A DNA stretch of 64,000 nt, taken from contig NZ_CP107935.1 of the NCBI RefSeq assembly GCF_036038375.1, forward strand, positions 7,130,001 through 7,194,000, given 5' to 3'. Each line of letters starts with the position of its first letter. Within the stretch, counting starts at the first letter, position 1. Below the pieces are notes generated by a model. The model was not told the origin of the DNA, searched no databases, and saw only the letters and a program-made list of their open reading frames with translations. This document shows, piece by piece, positions 43,715 to 52,157 of the stretch. The translations under genes were made by a program, and so were the position numbers. This stretch comes from Streptomyces sp. NBC_00414 (GTDB lineage: Bacteria; Actinomycetota; Actinomycetes; Streptomycetales; Streptomycetaceae).

Positions 43715-44437
43715 TCAGACGGTCCGCGCGGTCCTGCGGTACGAGACCACAGCGTACGAGCCGAAGGCCAGCAGCCAGCCGGTCAGCACCAGCACGGCAC
43801 CGAGCGCGGGCGCCCGCCCGTCGGCGACGGCCGTACCGAGCTGCGCGAAGCGGTTCGTGGGCGTGCAGGAGGACAGGGAGCGCAGCCAGCCGGGGAAGAG
43901 GCTCAGCGGGAACCACAGCCCGCCGACCACCGCGAGCGTCAGATTGCACACCATGTTCACCACGCCGGTGGCCTGCGCGGTCAGCCGGTAGCCGTTGCCG
44001 AGCCCGAGCAGGGTGAAGGGGATCGAGCCGAGCCACAGCGACAGCGCGATCACCGCCCACTTCCAGGCGTCGAGACGTACACCGTTGACCAGGCCGCCCG
44101 CCGCGAGGACCGCCACGATCGCGGGCAGCACCGTCACCGCGCCCGTCAGCGCCCGCCCTGCGACCACCTGGCGCGGGCTCATCGGAGTGATCCGCAGCTG
44201 ACGCAGCCAGCCGATCGTGCGGTCCTCGGCGACCCCGCCGCCGGTGTTCAGGGCCGAGCCCATCGCCCCGTACGCGGCCATGCCGATCATGGAAGCGGTC
44301 TTCCAGTCGCCGTCGGCGCCGCCACCGAGATTCGTGAACAGCAGATACATCACCACCGGCATCACGACACCGCCAATCATGAAACCGACGTCACGCAGTG
44401 TCCGGCGCACTTCGAGCCGCAGATAGTCGAGCATCAC
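43715..44437 (-). CDS. ABC transporter permease (ABC2 type)
   Basis: A 240-residue protein with six hydrophobic segments, an ABC2-type exporter permease. Landmarks are GGVAEDRTIGWLRQLRITPMS (the coupling segment near residues 67-90) and the AYGAMGSALNTG helix. Its ATG overlaps the ATPase stop by four bases (ATGA). It exports an unknown compound with the ATPase at 44434; neighbouring kinase and regulator suggest induction by a cell-envelope antibiotic or self-made product. Confidence 0.9.
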   Translation of the reverse strand: MMLDYLRLEVRRTLRDVGFMIGGVVMPVVMYLLFTNLGGGADGDWKTASMIGMAAYGAMGSALNTGGGVAEDRTIGWLRQLRITPMSPRQVVAGRALTGAVTVLPAIVAVLAAGGLVNGVRLDAWKWAVIALSLWLGSIPFTLLGLGNGYRLTAQATGVVNMVCNLTLAVVGGLWFPLSLFPGWLRSLSSCTPTNRFAQLGTAVADGRAPALGAVLVLTGWLLAFGSYAVVSYRRTARTV

Positions 44438-45435
44438 ACCGTCTCCAGGGGAGCGGGCCCGGCCACCGTGTCGGAGGCCGTGGCCGAAGCTGTGTCGGAG
44501 GCCGTCGCGGTCAGGGCCAGGAACGCGTCGTCCAGGGAGGCCGGGGCGACCTCCAGACCCCGTATCGCGCCGAGCCGGGCGAGCGCGATCACCGTCGCGT
44601 CCGGGTCGTCGGTCCGCAGCCGGGCCCGGTCCCCGCGGACCTCCAGGGACACCACCCCGGGCAGCAGGGACAGCCCGTCCGTGCCGGCGCCCGCGAGGTC
44701 GAAGGCGACGAGACTGCCGCCGGCGGCCCGCCTGAGCTGCTCACCGGTGCCGTCGGCGACGATCCGCCCGTGGTCGACGACCACGATCCGGTCGGCGTTG
44801 GCGTCCGCCTCCTCCAGATAGTGCGTGGAGAAGAGGACCGTGTGACCGCGGCGCGCGAACGCCCGCATCGAGTCCCAGAAGGCGTACCGGGCCTCCACGT
44901 CCAGCGCGGCGGTCGGCTCGTCCAGCACGATCAGCGAGGGGTTCCCGACGAGGGCGACCGCGAACCGCACCCGCTGCGCCTGGCCCCCGGAGAGCCGGTC
45001 GACGCGCCGCCCGGCCAGCTCGGCGACGCCCGCCAGCTCCAGGGCCCGCGCGACGGGCATCGGCTCGGGGTACGTACCGGCCACGAACCCGACCAGCTCG
45101 CCCACCGTCACCCTCGGCACCGGCCGCACGTCCTGCAGCATGGCGCCGACCCGGCCCGCCCGTACGGCCTGTTCCGGGGTGGCGCCGAAGAGGCGTACGA
45201 CGCCCTCGTCGGGCTCGTTCAGGCCCAGCAGGAGGGAGAGCGCGGTGGACTTGCCGGCGCCGTTGCGGCCGAGCAGCGCGACCGTCTCGCCGCGCGCGAT
45301 CTCCAGGTCCACACCGTCCACGGCCCGTACCGCACCGAAGGCCTTGACCGCCCCCGTCATCAGCACCGCCGCCGCCGTCTCCGGATCCGGCTCCGGTCTC
45401 GACTTCGTCCCGGTTTTCGTCCCCGTTTTCGTCAT
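44434..45435 (-). CDS. ABC transporter ATP-binding protein
   Basis: A 333-residue exporter ATPase. Walker A is GRNGAGKST (residues about 55-63), the signature LSGGQAQRV, and Walker B LIVLDEPTAALD followed by the STHYLEEAD switch histidine. The start is the ATG at 45435; an open frame reaches 45564. A C-terminal accessory region (residues about 250-333) ends in an Ala/Thr/Ser-rich repeat (TASDTASATASDTVA). First gene of the four-gene block with permease, kinase and regulator. Confidence 0.94.
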   Translation of the reverse strand: MTKTGTKTGTKSRPEPDPETAAAVLMTGAVKAFGAVRAVDGVDLEIARGETVALLGRNGAGKSTALSLLLGLNEPDEGVVRLFGATPEQAVRAGRVGAMLQDVRPVPRVTVGELVGFVAGTYPEPMPVARALELAGVAELAGRRVDRLSGGQAQRVRFAVALVGNPSLIVLDEPTAALDVEARYAFWDSMRAFARRGHTVLFSTHYLEEADANADRIVVVDHGRIVADGTGEQLRRAAGGSLVAFDLAGAGTDGLSLLPGVVSLEVRGDRARLRTDDPDATVIALARLGAIRGLEVAPASLDDAFLALTATASDTASATASDTVAGPAPLETV

Positions 45436-45634
45436 GGGTGCGACGCTACGGAGCGGCGGGTGGGGCGCGGCAGATGCGCATGTACGGACTCGGGCAGGAC
45501 AAATGTCACTGCCGGGCCCGAGGCCGGGTGAGGTCCGGGGCCCGAGCCCGTGCAAGACCCCCACCGCTATCTGACATGGCGTCAGGAGTCTTCACATGTG
45601 CCCGGGGCTCGGCTATACAGGGGGTCGCCGGTAC

Positions 45635-45648
45635 TGGAACGCGTTCTA
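45635..45648. promoter_or_regulatory. KstR-type operator (TGGAACGCGTTCTA)
   Basis: An exact TnnAACnnGTTnnA match with an almost perfect palindromic core AACGCGTT, 105 bases before the MaoC gene start. The 318-base gap (45436-45753) otherwise shows nothing clear. Confidence 0.75.
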
Positions 45649-45753
45649 GAACAGGCGGGTTCCCCGGCTCAGAGTCGACCTCGGTGCGGCCGACGGTGCG
45701 GACGGCCGCGCCGGGGTCTTCCCGTGTCCTCCCGCGCGGCAGTCAGGAGCCCC

Positions 45754-46629
45754 ATGCCCATCGACGTTGCCCAGGCCCTCGCGGCCGAGCCCCGGTCCGC
45801 CGGGATCGCCTGGGGTCACAAGGACGTCCAGCTCTACCACCTCGGCCTCGGCGCCGGCACGAACCCCGACCGGGACACCCCCGCGACCGACCCCGACGAA
45901 CTGCGCTACACCCTGGAGTCCCGGCTGCACGTCCTGCCGAGCTTCGCGACCGTCGCGGGCGCCGGCTCCCCGGGCGTGATCAGCGGCCTCTCCCTGCCGG
46001 GCATCGACGTCAACCTCGCGCATGTCCTGCACGGCGGCCAGACCGTCACCCTGCACCGGCCGATCCCGGTCACCGGCGACGCGGTCGCCACCGCCCGGAT
46101 CGCCGCCGTGTACGACAAGGGCAAGGCCGCCGTCCTCGTCGTACGCACCGATGTCACCGACGCGGACGGGCCGCTGTGGACGAGCGACGCCCAGATCTTC
46201 GTACGCGGCGAAGGTGGTTTCGGCGGCGACCGGGGGCCCTCCACCCGCCCCGAACCACCGACCGGCGCGCCGGACCGGACGGTCGAGCGTCCGATCCGCG
46301 AGGACCAGGCACTTCTGTACCGGCTCTCCGGCGACTGGAACCCGCTGCACGCCGACCCCGAGTTCGCCAAGCTCGCCGGCTTCGACCGCCCGATCCTGCA
46401 CGGACTGTGCACGTACGGGATGACGCTGAAGGCGGTCGTGGACACCCTCCTCGGCGGCGACGTCGCCCGGGTCCGCTCCTGCGCCACGCGCTTCGCCGGG
46501 GTCGTGTGCCCGGGCGAGACCCTGCGCATCCGCATGTGGCGGGGCGACGGCCGGGTCCGGGTGACGGTGGGCGCGGCCGAACGTGACGACGCGCCGGTCC
46601 TCACCGACACCGTCGTCGAACACACCTGA
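45754..46629 (+). CDS. MaoC-type enoyl-CoA hydratase
   Basis: A 291-residue double hot-dog hydratase of the Hydratase-2 family, which adds water to trans-2-enoyl-CoA to give the (R)-3-hydroxy form. The catalytic motif is YRLSGDWNPLHADPEFA in the second domain, with Asp and His, and GFDRPILHGLCTYG after it. The start is the ATG at 45754 (MPIDVAQAL), with AGGAG before it. First of a three-gene operon with an alcohol dehydrogenase and an SDR, behind a KstR-type operator; the mycobacterial counterparts hsd4B and hsd4A also belong to the KstR regulon. Confidence 0.92.
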   Translation: MPIDVAQALAAEPRSAGIAWGHKDVQLYHLGLGAGTNPDRDTPATDPDELRYTLESRLHVLPSFATVAGAGSPGVISGLSLPGIDVNLAHVLHGGQTVTLHRPIPVTGDAVATARIAAVYDKGKAAVLVVRTDVTDADGPLWTSDAQIFVRGEGGFGGDRGPSTRPEPPTGAPDRTVERPIREDQALLYRLSGDWNPLHADPEFAKLAGFDRPILHGLCTYGMTLKAVVDTLLGGDVARVRSCATRFAGVVCPGETLRIRMWRGDGRVRVTVGAAERDDAPVLTDTVVEHT

Positions 46630-46695
46630 GCGTCCCGAGGACGAGGGGCGCGTGTCGTACGTACGTTTCGCACGTTTTTCGAGGGGAGCCGCACC

Positions 46696-47772
46696 ATGCG
46701 CGCAGCCGTACTGCACGAGATCGGCCAGGACAAGCTGGAGATAGTCGACGACGCCGAGGCGACGGGCTTCGGACCGGGCCGGGTACGGATCCGGGTGCGG
46801 GCCACCGGCCTGTGCCACTCGGACCTCTCGGCGATGGCCGGGATCCTGCCGCAGCCCGCGCCGTTCGTCCCCGGGCACGAGGGAGCCGGCGAGATCCTTG
46901 AGGTCGGCGAGGGCGTCACGAGCGTCAAACCCGGCGACCGCGTCGTCGTCTGCTGGCTGCCCGCGTGCGGCGCGTGTCCCGCCTGCAAGCGCGGCCAGAC
47001 CGAACTGTGTCTCGCCGGGTTCATGAACGCCGGCACACCCAACTTCAAGCGCCCCGGCGGCGATGTGTTCGGCTTCGCAGGCACCGGGACCTTCACCGAG
47101 GAGGTCGTCGTCGACGCGGGCTGCGCCGTGCCGATCCCGGACGACGTGCCCTTCGACATCGCCGCCCTCATCGGCTGCGGAGTCACCACGGGACTCGGCG
47201 CCGCCCTCAACACCGCCGACGTGGAAGCCGGTTCGTCGGTCGCCGTCATCGGCTGCGGAGGCGTCGGCATCTCCGCGATCCAGGGCGCCCGGCTCAAGGG
47301 CGCCGCGGAGATCGTCGCCGTCGACCCCGTGCTCTCGCGCCGCGAGGCCGCGTTGAAATTCGGCGCCACCAGGGCCGTCTCGCCCGACGAACTCCCCGAC
47401 GCCAAGCAGTCGGTGACCGCCGGCGAGGGCTTCGACTACGTCTTCGAGGTCGTCGGCCGCTCCGCCACCGCCCGCACGGCGTACGAGAACACCCGCCGCG
47501 GCGGCACGCTGGTCGTCGTCGGCGCGGGCGCCATGGACGACTTCCTCCAGCTCAACATGTTCGAGCTGTTCTTCGACGAGAAGCGGATCCTGCCGTCCAT
47601 GTACGGCGGAGGGGACGTCCTGAGGTCCTACGAGCGGACCATCGCGCTGTGGCGGGCCGGACGCATCGACCTGGAGGGCCTGATCACGCACAGGGTACCG
47701 CTCGGCGACATCAACGAGGCGCTCGACCAGATGCGTACGGGCGTCTCGCTGCGCACGTGCATCGAGATCTGA
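46696..47772 (+). CDS. Zinc-dependent alcohol dehydrogenase
   Basis: A 358-residue medium-chain dehydrogenase. Catalytic zinc ligands are Cys40 (ATGLCHSDL) and His61/Glu62 (PGHEGAGE); the structural zinc is held by Cys91, Cys94, Cys97 and Cys105 (LPACGACPACKRGQTELC). The Rossmann turn is GCGGVGISAIQGA near residues 184-196. It probably interconverts a hydroxyl or aldehyde with its ketone or acid partner in lipid catabolism. It follows the MaoC gene by 66 bases and is followed 10 bases later by the SDR. Confidence 0.95.
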   Translation: MRAAVLHEIGQDKLEIVDDAEATGFGPGRVRIRVRATGLCHSDLSAMAGILPQPAPFVPGHEGAGEILEVGEGVTSVKPGDRVVVCWLPACGACPACKRGQTELCLAGFMNAGTPNFKRPGGDVFGFAGTGTFTEEVVVDAGCAVPIPDDVPFDIAALIGCGVTTGLGAALNTADVEAGSSVAVIGCGGVGISAIQGARLKGAAEIVAVDPVLSRREAALKFGATRAVSPDELPDAKQSVTAGEGFDYVFEVVGRSATARTAYENTRRGGTLVVVGAGAMDDFLQLNMFELFFDEKRILPSMYGGGDVLRSYERTIALWRAGRIDLEGLITHRVPLGDINEALDQMRTGVSLRTCIEI

Positions 47773-47782
47773 GGGGACTTCG

Positions 47783-48766
47783 ATGTCACTGCCACTTGAG
47801 GGACGGGCGGCGGTCGTCACGGGCGCCGGGCGCGGGCTCGGCCGGGCGGAGGCGCTGGAACTCGCCCGGCTCGGCGCCGCCGTCGTCGTCAACGACTTCG
47901 GGCAGCCCGGCCGGGACGGCTCCGGCGAGGCGTCGGCCGGGCCCGCCGAGGAGGTCGCCGCGGAGATCCGGGCCGCGGGCGGCCGCGCGCTCGCGCACAC
48001 CGGCGACGTGGCCGACCACGAACAGGCCCGCCGGCTCGTCGAGTCGGCGATCGCGGAGTTCGGGCAGCTGGACATCCTCGTCAACAACGCGGGCATCCTG
48101 CGCGACCGGATGGTCTTCTCGATGTCCGAGGACGAGTGGGACTCCGTGATCCGGGTCCATCTGAAGGGCCACTTCAACACCACCCACTTCGCGTCCGCGC
48201 ACTGGCGGGCCCGGTCCAAGGCGGCGGACGCGCCGGTGTACGGGCGGATCGTGAACACCTCCTCGGAGGCGTTCCTCGCGGGCTCCGCGGGACAGCCCAA
48301 CTACGCCGCCGCGAAGGGCGGGATCGTCGGGCTGACGACCTCGACGGCGCTGGCGCTCGCCAAGTACGGCGTCACGGCGAACGTGATCTGCCCGCGCGCC
48401 CGGACCCGTATGACGGCGGACGTCTTCGCGGGCTTCCAGGAGCCGCGGGGCCAGGAGGGGGCGGACCGGGAAGGGGCTGAGCAGGCGGCCGAGGGGCGGT
48501 CCGATCCGCTCGCGCCCGAGCATGTCGCCCCACTCGTCGGCTACTTGGTCTCCCCGGCCGCGGCACACGTCAACGGCCAGCTGCTCGTCGTGCACGGCGG
48601 GATGGTCGCCGTCGTCGAACGGCCGCGGGTGGCGGCGAAGTTCGACACCAAGCAGGAAGCCTTCACCTACGACGAACTGGACGCGCTGCTCACCCCCCAC
48701 TACGCGGACCGGCCCGCGGGCGAGACGTTCGCGGCGGCGGAGGTGCTGGGCCTGAAGCACGAGTGA
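47783..48766 (+). CDS. SDR-family 3-hydroxyacyl-CoA dehydrogenase-like protein
   Basis: A 327-residue short-chain dehydrogenase of the MFE-2/Hsd4A type. The dinucleotide motif is TGAGRGLG (13-20), NNAG is at 101-104, catalytic Ser160/161 and the Tyr174-x3-Lys178 pair in YAAAKGG. It is longer than a classical SDR (about 250), as expected for the peroxisomal multifunctional-enzyme type. It is the third gene of the operon and would oxidise the (R)-3-hydroxyacyl-CoA made by the MaoC enzyme. The ATG is at 47783. Confidence 0.93.
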   Translation: MSLPLEGRAAVVTGAGRGLGRAEALELARLGAAVVVNDFGQPGRDGSGEASAGPAEEVAAEIRAAGGRALAHTGDVADHEQARRLVESAIAEFGQLDILVNNAGILRDRMVFSMSEDEWDSVIRVHLKGHFNTTHFASAHWRARSKAADAPVYGRIVNTSSEAFLAGSAGQPNYAAAKGGIVGLTTSTALALAKYGVTANVICPRARTRMTADVFAGFQEPRGQEGADREGAEQAAEGRSDPLAPEHVAPLVGYLVSPAAAHVNGQLLVVHGGMVAVVERPRVAAKFDTKQEAFTYDELDALLTPHYADRPAGETFAAAEVLGLKHE

Positions 48767-48820
48767 GTGACCGAGGGTCCCCATCGGCCAGGGGCCGTCG
48801 CCCGAGGACCCCCATGCGGA

Positions 48821-48854
48821 ACGGCCCCGCCCGACGATCGTCGGACGGGGCCGT
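48821..48854. terminator. 34-nt hairpin terminator
   Basis: ACGGCCCCG and its complement CGGGGCCGT flank an inner palindrome CCGACGATCGTCGG, leaving one mismatched pair. It sits between the SDR operon and the convergent small gene at 48878. Confidence 0.88.
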
Positions 48855-48877
48855 GTCGTGTCCACCTGGGCCTGTGG

Positions 48878-49054
48878 TCAGGCTCCCGTGTCGTGCTGTT
48901 CGGCCGGCCTGCGGTGCCGCCCGTGGGGGATCGCCCCGTCCTCCTGCGCGGAGACGGGCCCCCGGTGCCGTCCCTGGCCACCGTCGTCGCCGGCCTGCGC
49001 CGACGTCCCCCGCAGGTCGGTGGCCGTCGTCTCCATGGTGTTCGTTTCGCTCAT
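48878..49054 (-). CDS. Small hydrophilic protein, unknown
   Basis: A 58-residue protein from the ATG at 49054, with a GGGGTGA site about 10 bases before it. The sequence is Thr- and Gly-rich at the start (ETNTMETTATDLRG) and basic at the end (PHGRHRRPAEQHDTG). No domain is recognised and no leader-peptide or RiPP features can be claimed. It is supported by the good ribosome site and the terminator after it; its codon use is like its neighbours. It could be a small regulatory or stress protein. Confidence 0.5.
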   Translation of the reverse strand: MSETNTMETTATDLRGTSAQAGDDGGQGRHRGPVSAQEDGAIPHGRHRRPAEQHDTGA

Positions 49055-49141
49055 GTTCAATTCACCCCGTCAACAAGATCCTTCGGTACAGCGCCGGAGA
49101 TTCTAACGGTCGGTCGTGACCGTGCCGAGGGGTGGTCGGGG

Positions 49142-50842
49142 TTACTCGGTGGTCACCTTGAGGGGGCCCGGAGAAGGGGTGCTTCCGGCGATCATCCGGA
49201 GCGTGCGGAAGGCCGGCGGCGCCTCGGCGCTGATCCGTTCGACACACAACGGCTTCATCGGTTCGAGGGCCGCGGGGTGCCGGTTCCCGGGTGTCTTCGG
49301 GTGTACGTCCTCGGGGGCCGGAGGGACGCTTTCGAGCGCGGGGGCGGGCTTGGGACCGGGACCGGGGTCAGGGGTGGGACTGGGATGGGGACCCGGACCC
49401 GGACCGGGATCGGGACCGGGATCGGGACCGGGATCGGGACCGGCAGCCCCTTCCGGGGTGCCTTCCGGAGCCCCGGGCACCCTGCGCGCCCCGGGCACCC
49501 CGTCCGCCCCACCCCCCGGCGCCCCACCCCCCGGCGCCCCGCCCCTCCCCGCCGCCTGTGCCAGCCGCCGTCCCGCGAAGGCGCTCGCGACCGCCCTGGC
49601 CGTCGCGGTGCCCGTCAGAGGTGCCTGCTGGAGCGGTACCGGACGGGCCATCGCGGGCTCCGGGGGACCCGTGACCGACGGCCCCCGCGGCGCTTCCCCC
49701 GACGCCTCGGCCGTACGGTCCGGATCCCCCGGGCCGGCGTCCCCCGACCCCGTGGGTACCTCCACCCGAGACACGCCGCACGGCACCGCCCGCGTCGAGT
49801 ACGGCAGTTGAAGCACCCCGTCCTTGGTCCACCGGCCGGAACCGGTCAGCCATCCCTCGGGAGGACGGAGTTGCCGGAGGTGGCGTTCCGCCGGCCGCCA
49901 CAGCCCGAGCCAGCTCCCCGAGGCGCCGTCGATCCGCAGCGCGACCCCGCAGCTCTCCGGCGTCAGCACCAGGCCCGGCTGGATCGCGAACGGCGTGACC
50001 CTGCAGCCCGCCGGCTGCAGACACTCCGGGAACCGGACCGGGAGCGTGCTCCCCAGCACACCCCAGCCCAACCGTTCCTGCCCGGGCGAGGGCGCGTCCG
50101 AGCGGATCAGGAGCAGCCCGCTGTCGGCGTCCGCGAGCAGCAGCCGGTCGTTGCTCTCCTCGGCGATCTGCAGCAGCGGGGACACCTCTCCGCCGCGCTC
50201 CAGGTCCACCACCACCGTCTTGGTCCGGCCCTGCGACTCCCGGTCCAGGGCCAGCAGCCGGTCCCCGCCGCCCAGCCACACCCCGCCCGAGCACCGGCCC
50301 GGTACCTCCGCGAGATGCTCCGGCCCGAAGGCGCCGCCCGCCACCAGCCACACGGCGGTCGAACCGGGGCCCACGGCAAGGGCGTACGCCCGTGTGCCGC
50401 CCGGGGCGGGTGGCAGCAGCCGCAGCCCCGTGCCCGGTTCGGGGCACTCCACCGCGCCGAGCGGTACCTCGCCCGTCCCGGGGCCCGTCGGATACAGCAG
50501 GGAGAAAGCGTGCCGTCCGTCGGTGAGCCGGTGGATGAGCACCCGCCCGTCCGCCATCGGCAGCACCTCCGTGCCGGGCTCCTCCGGCTGGTTGCCCGGC
50601 AGGGGCACGGCGTAGGGCTCGTGGCCGTCCAGTGTCCAGCGTTCCGGGAACCAGGACTCGCCGCTGCGGGCCAGCCGGGCCGCGTAGGCCCCGTCGACAG
50701 TGATCACGCACCCTGCCCGCGCGGCCGACTCGTTCCCGGTCCCGTTCCCGGTCCCGTTCCCGGTCCCGTTCCTGTTCCCGTTTCGGTTTCCGTTCACGTT
50801 TCCGGACGCCGCCGCCGTGGGCTCGATCGCACAGGCCGCCAT
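49142..50842 (-). CDS. Large hypothetical protein with beta-propeller-like core and repeat tails
   Basis: A 566-residue protein from the ATG at 50842, which has a near-perfect GGAGGTGA site. The N-terminal part has a slippery NGNRNGNRNGTGNGTG tract (about residues 15-36) from a tandem repeat at 50730-50790. The middle (about 45-375) is a beta-rich region with repeated WLVAGG, WLGGGDRLLALD and WLGLWRPAE strands that looks like a propeller-type scaffold. The C-terminal third is Pro/Gly/Ala-rich with a PDPGPDPGPDPG tract. No signal peptide or enzyme motif. Role unknown. Confidence 0.7.
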   Translation of the reverse strand: MAACAIEPTAAASGNVNGNRNGNRNGTGNGTGNGTGNESAARAGCVITVDGAYAARLARSGESWFPERWTLDGHEPYAVPLPGNQPEEPGTEVLPMADGRVLIHRLTDGRHAFSLLYPTGPGTGEVPLGAVECPEPGTGLRLLPPAPGGTRAYALAVGPGSTAVWLVAGGAFGPEHLAEVPGRCSGGVWLGGGDRLLALDRESQGRTKTVVVDLERGGEVSPLLQIAEESNDRLLLADADSGLLLIRSDAPSPGQERLGWGVLGSTLPVRFPECLQPAGCRVTPFAIQPGLVLTPESCGVALRIDGASGSWLGLWRPAERHLRQLRPPEGWLTGSGRWTKDGVLQLPYSTRAVPCGVSRVEVPTGSGDAGPGDPDRTAEASGEAPRGPSVTGPPEPAMARPVPLQQAPLTGTATARAVASAFAGRRLAQAAGRGGAPGGGAPGGGADGVPGARRVPGAPEGTPEGAAGPDPGPDPGPDPGPGPGPHPSPTPDPGPGPKPAPALESVPPAPEDVHPKTPGNRHPAALEPMKPLCVERISAEAPPAFRTLRMIAGSTPSPGPLKVTTE

Positions 50843-51308
50843 CGTTCGGTCACCTCCGGCGACGAAACTAGTTTTCGCACGCACAGGCGTGGGACCCGCG
50901 GGCAGCCCCTTCACACATAAGAGTGGCCGACTTTCGATTCGCCTGAGGGAACGGGGGCGGGTGTGCTCGGCGGGATCCGAGGTGCTTATGGTCAGGGCCG
51001 CCCAAGTACGGCCTGCGCCCCGGCTGAGTGATCACTGGAGTGTGTGTCCGATGTCCCCACGCCGCCGCGGGCTCCGGCTCCGGTTCCGGGAAGTCCGACA
51101 ACGGTGCCGGCAGCAAGTCCGTCGCCACGGGCGGCGAGGTGGCCGGGGCCGGCTCGCCAAGTGGCCGACGGGACCTGGTGGAACCCGGTGGGACCCACCC
51201 GCGAGTGGCCGGTGGGACTCGATGGCCGAAGCGGGGTCGCCCGGTCACAGCTGGTCACGTGGCCCGCGACCGGTGGGGCACGGACACAAGGCAGGTAGCC
51301 TTTTGTTC
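50843..51308. other. Intergenic region before the Nif3-like gene
   Basis: About 466 bases. A near-palindrome CGAAACTAGTTTTCG is at 50863-50877, 20 bases before the minus-strand gene start, and could be an operator. The plus-strand reading frame over 51028-51300 is a Gly/Ser/Arg-rich sequence without homology signs, which I do not call a gene. A CAGGTAGCCTTTTGTTC stretch before 51309 may hold the promoter of the Nif3-like gene. I see nothing else. Confidence 0.4.
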
Positions 51309-52157
51309 GTGCCCCGTCTGTCTGAAGCAATCGCCGCGCTCGACGCCCTCTGGCCCCCCGGGAGCGCGGAGGCATGGGACGCGGTCGGGACGGTCTGCGG
51401 AGACCCCGACCAGGAGGTCTCCCGTGTCCTGTTCGCCGTCGACCCGGTCCAGGAGATCGTGGACGAGGCGGTGAAGCTGGGCGCGGACCTGCTGGTCACC
51501 CACCACCCGCTCTATCTGCGCGGTACGACGACGGTGGCGGCCTCGACCTTCAAGGGCCGGGTCGTGCACACGCTCATCAAGAACGACATCGCGCTGCACG
51601 TCGCCCACACGAACGCCGACCGCGCCGACCCGGGGGTGAGCGACGCCCTCGCGGGCGCGCTGGACCTGCGGGTCGTACGTCCCCTGGTGCCGGACCCCGC
51701 CGACCCGGAGGGCCGCCGCGGCCTGGGCAGGGTCTGCGAGCTGGACCACCCTGTCACCGTCCGCGAGTTCGCCGCGCGGGCGGCCGAGCGGCTGCCCGCG
51801 ACCGCGCAGGGCATCCGGGTGGCAGGCGACCCGGAGGCACTGCTGCGGACCGTCGCGGTCAGCGGCGGCTCGGGCGACAGCCTCTTCGCGGACGTACGTG
51901 CCGCGGGCGTGGACGCCTTCCTCACCGCGGACCTGCGCCACCACCCGGCGTCGGAGTTCATGGCGGACGGCACGCATACTCCTCTGGCGCTGCTCGACGC
52001 GGCGCACTGGGCCACCGAGTGGCCCTGGTGCGAGCTGGCGGCAGCCCAGCTCGACGAGATTTCCGACCGTCACGGCTGGGACCTGCGGGTCCATGTCTCG
52101 AAGACGGTCACCGACCCGTGGAACTCCCACTCCCCTTCACCTGGAGCCCCCAACTGA
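51309..52157 (+). CDS. Nif3-like dinuclear metal-binding protein
   Basis: A 282-residue member of the Nif3/GTP-cyclohydrolase-1-type-2 family. Metal-binding residues are in LLVTHHPLYLRG and LHVAHTNADRAD, and SGGSGDSLFADVRAAGVDAF with LLDAAHWATEWP carries the later His and Glu. Its molecular role is unsettled. The start is the GTG at 51309. It is followed by a zinc-ribbon gene whose start overlaps it; the pair Nif3/zinc-ribbon is conserved in actinomycetes. Confidence 0.93.
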   Translation: MPRLSEAIAALDALWPPGSAEAWDAVGTVCGDPDQEVSRVLFAVDPVQEIVDEAVKLGADLLVTHHPLYLRGTTTVAASTFKGRVVHTLIKNDIALHVAHTNADRADPGVSDALAGALDLRVVRPLVPDPADPEGRRGLGRVCELDHPVTVREFAARAAERLPATAQGIRVAGDPEALLRTVAVSGGSGDSLFADVRAAGVDAFLTADLRHHPASEFMADGTHTPLALLDAAHWATEWPWCELAAAQLDEISDRHGWDLRVHVSKTVTDPWNSHSPSPGAPN

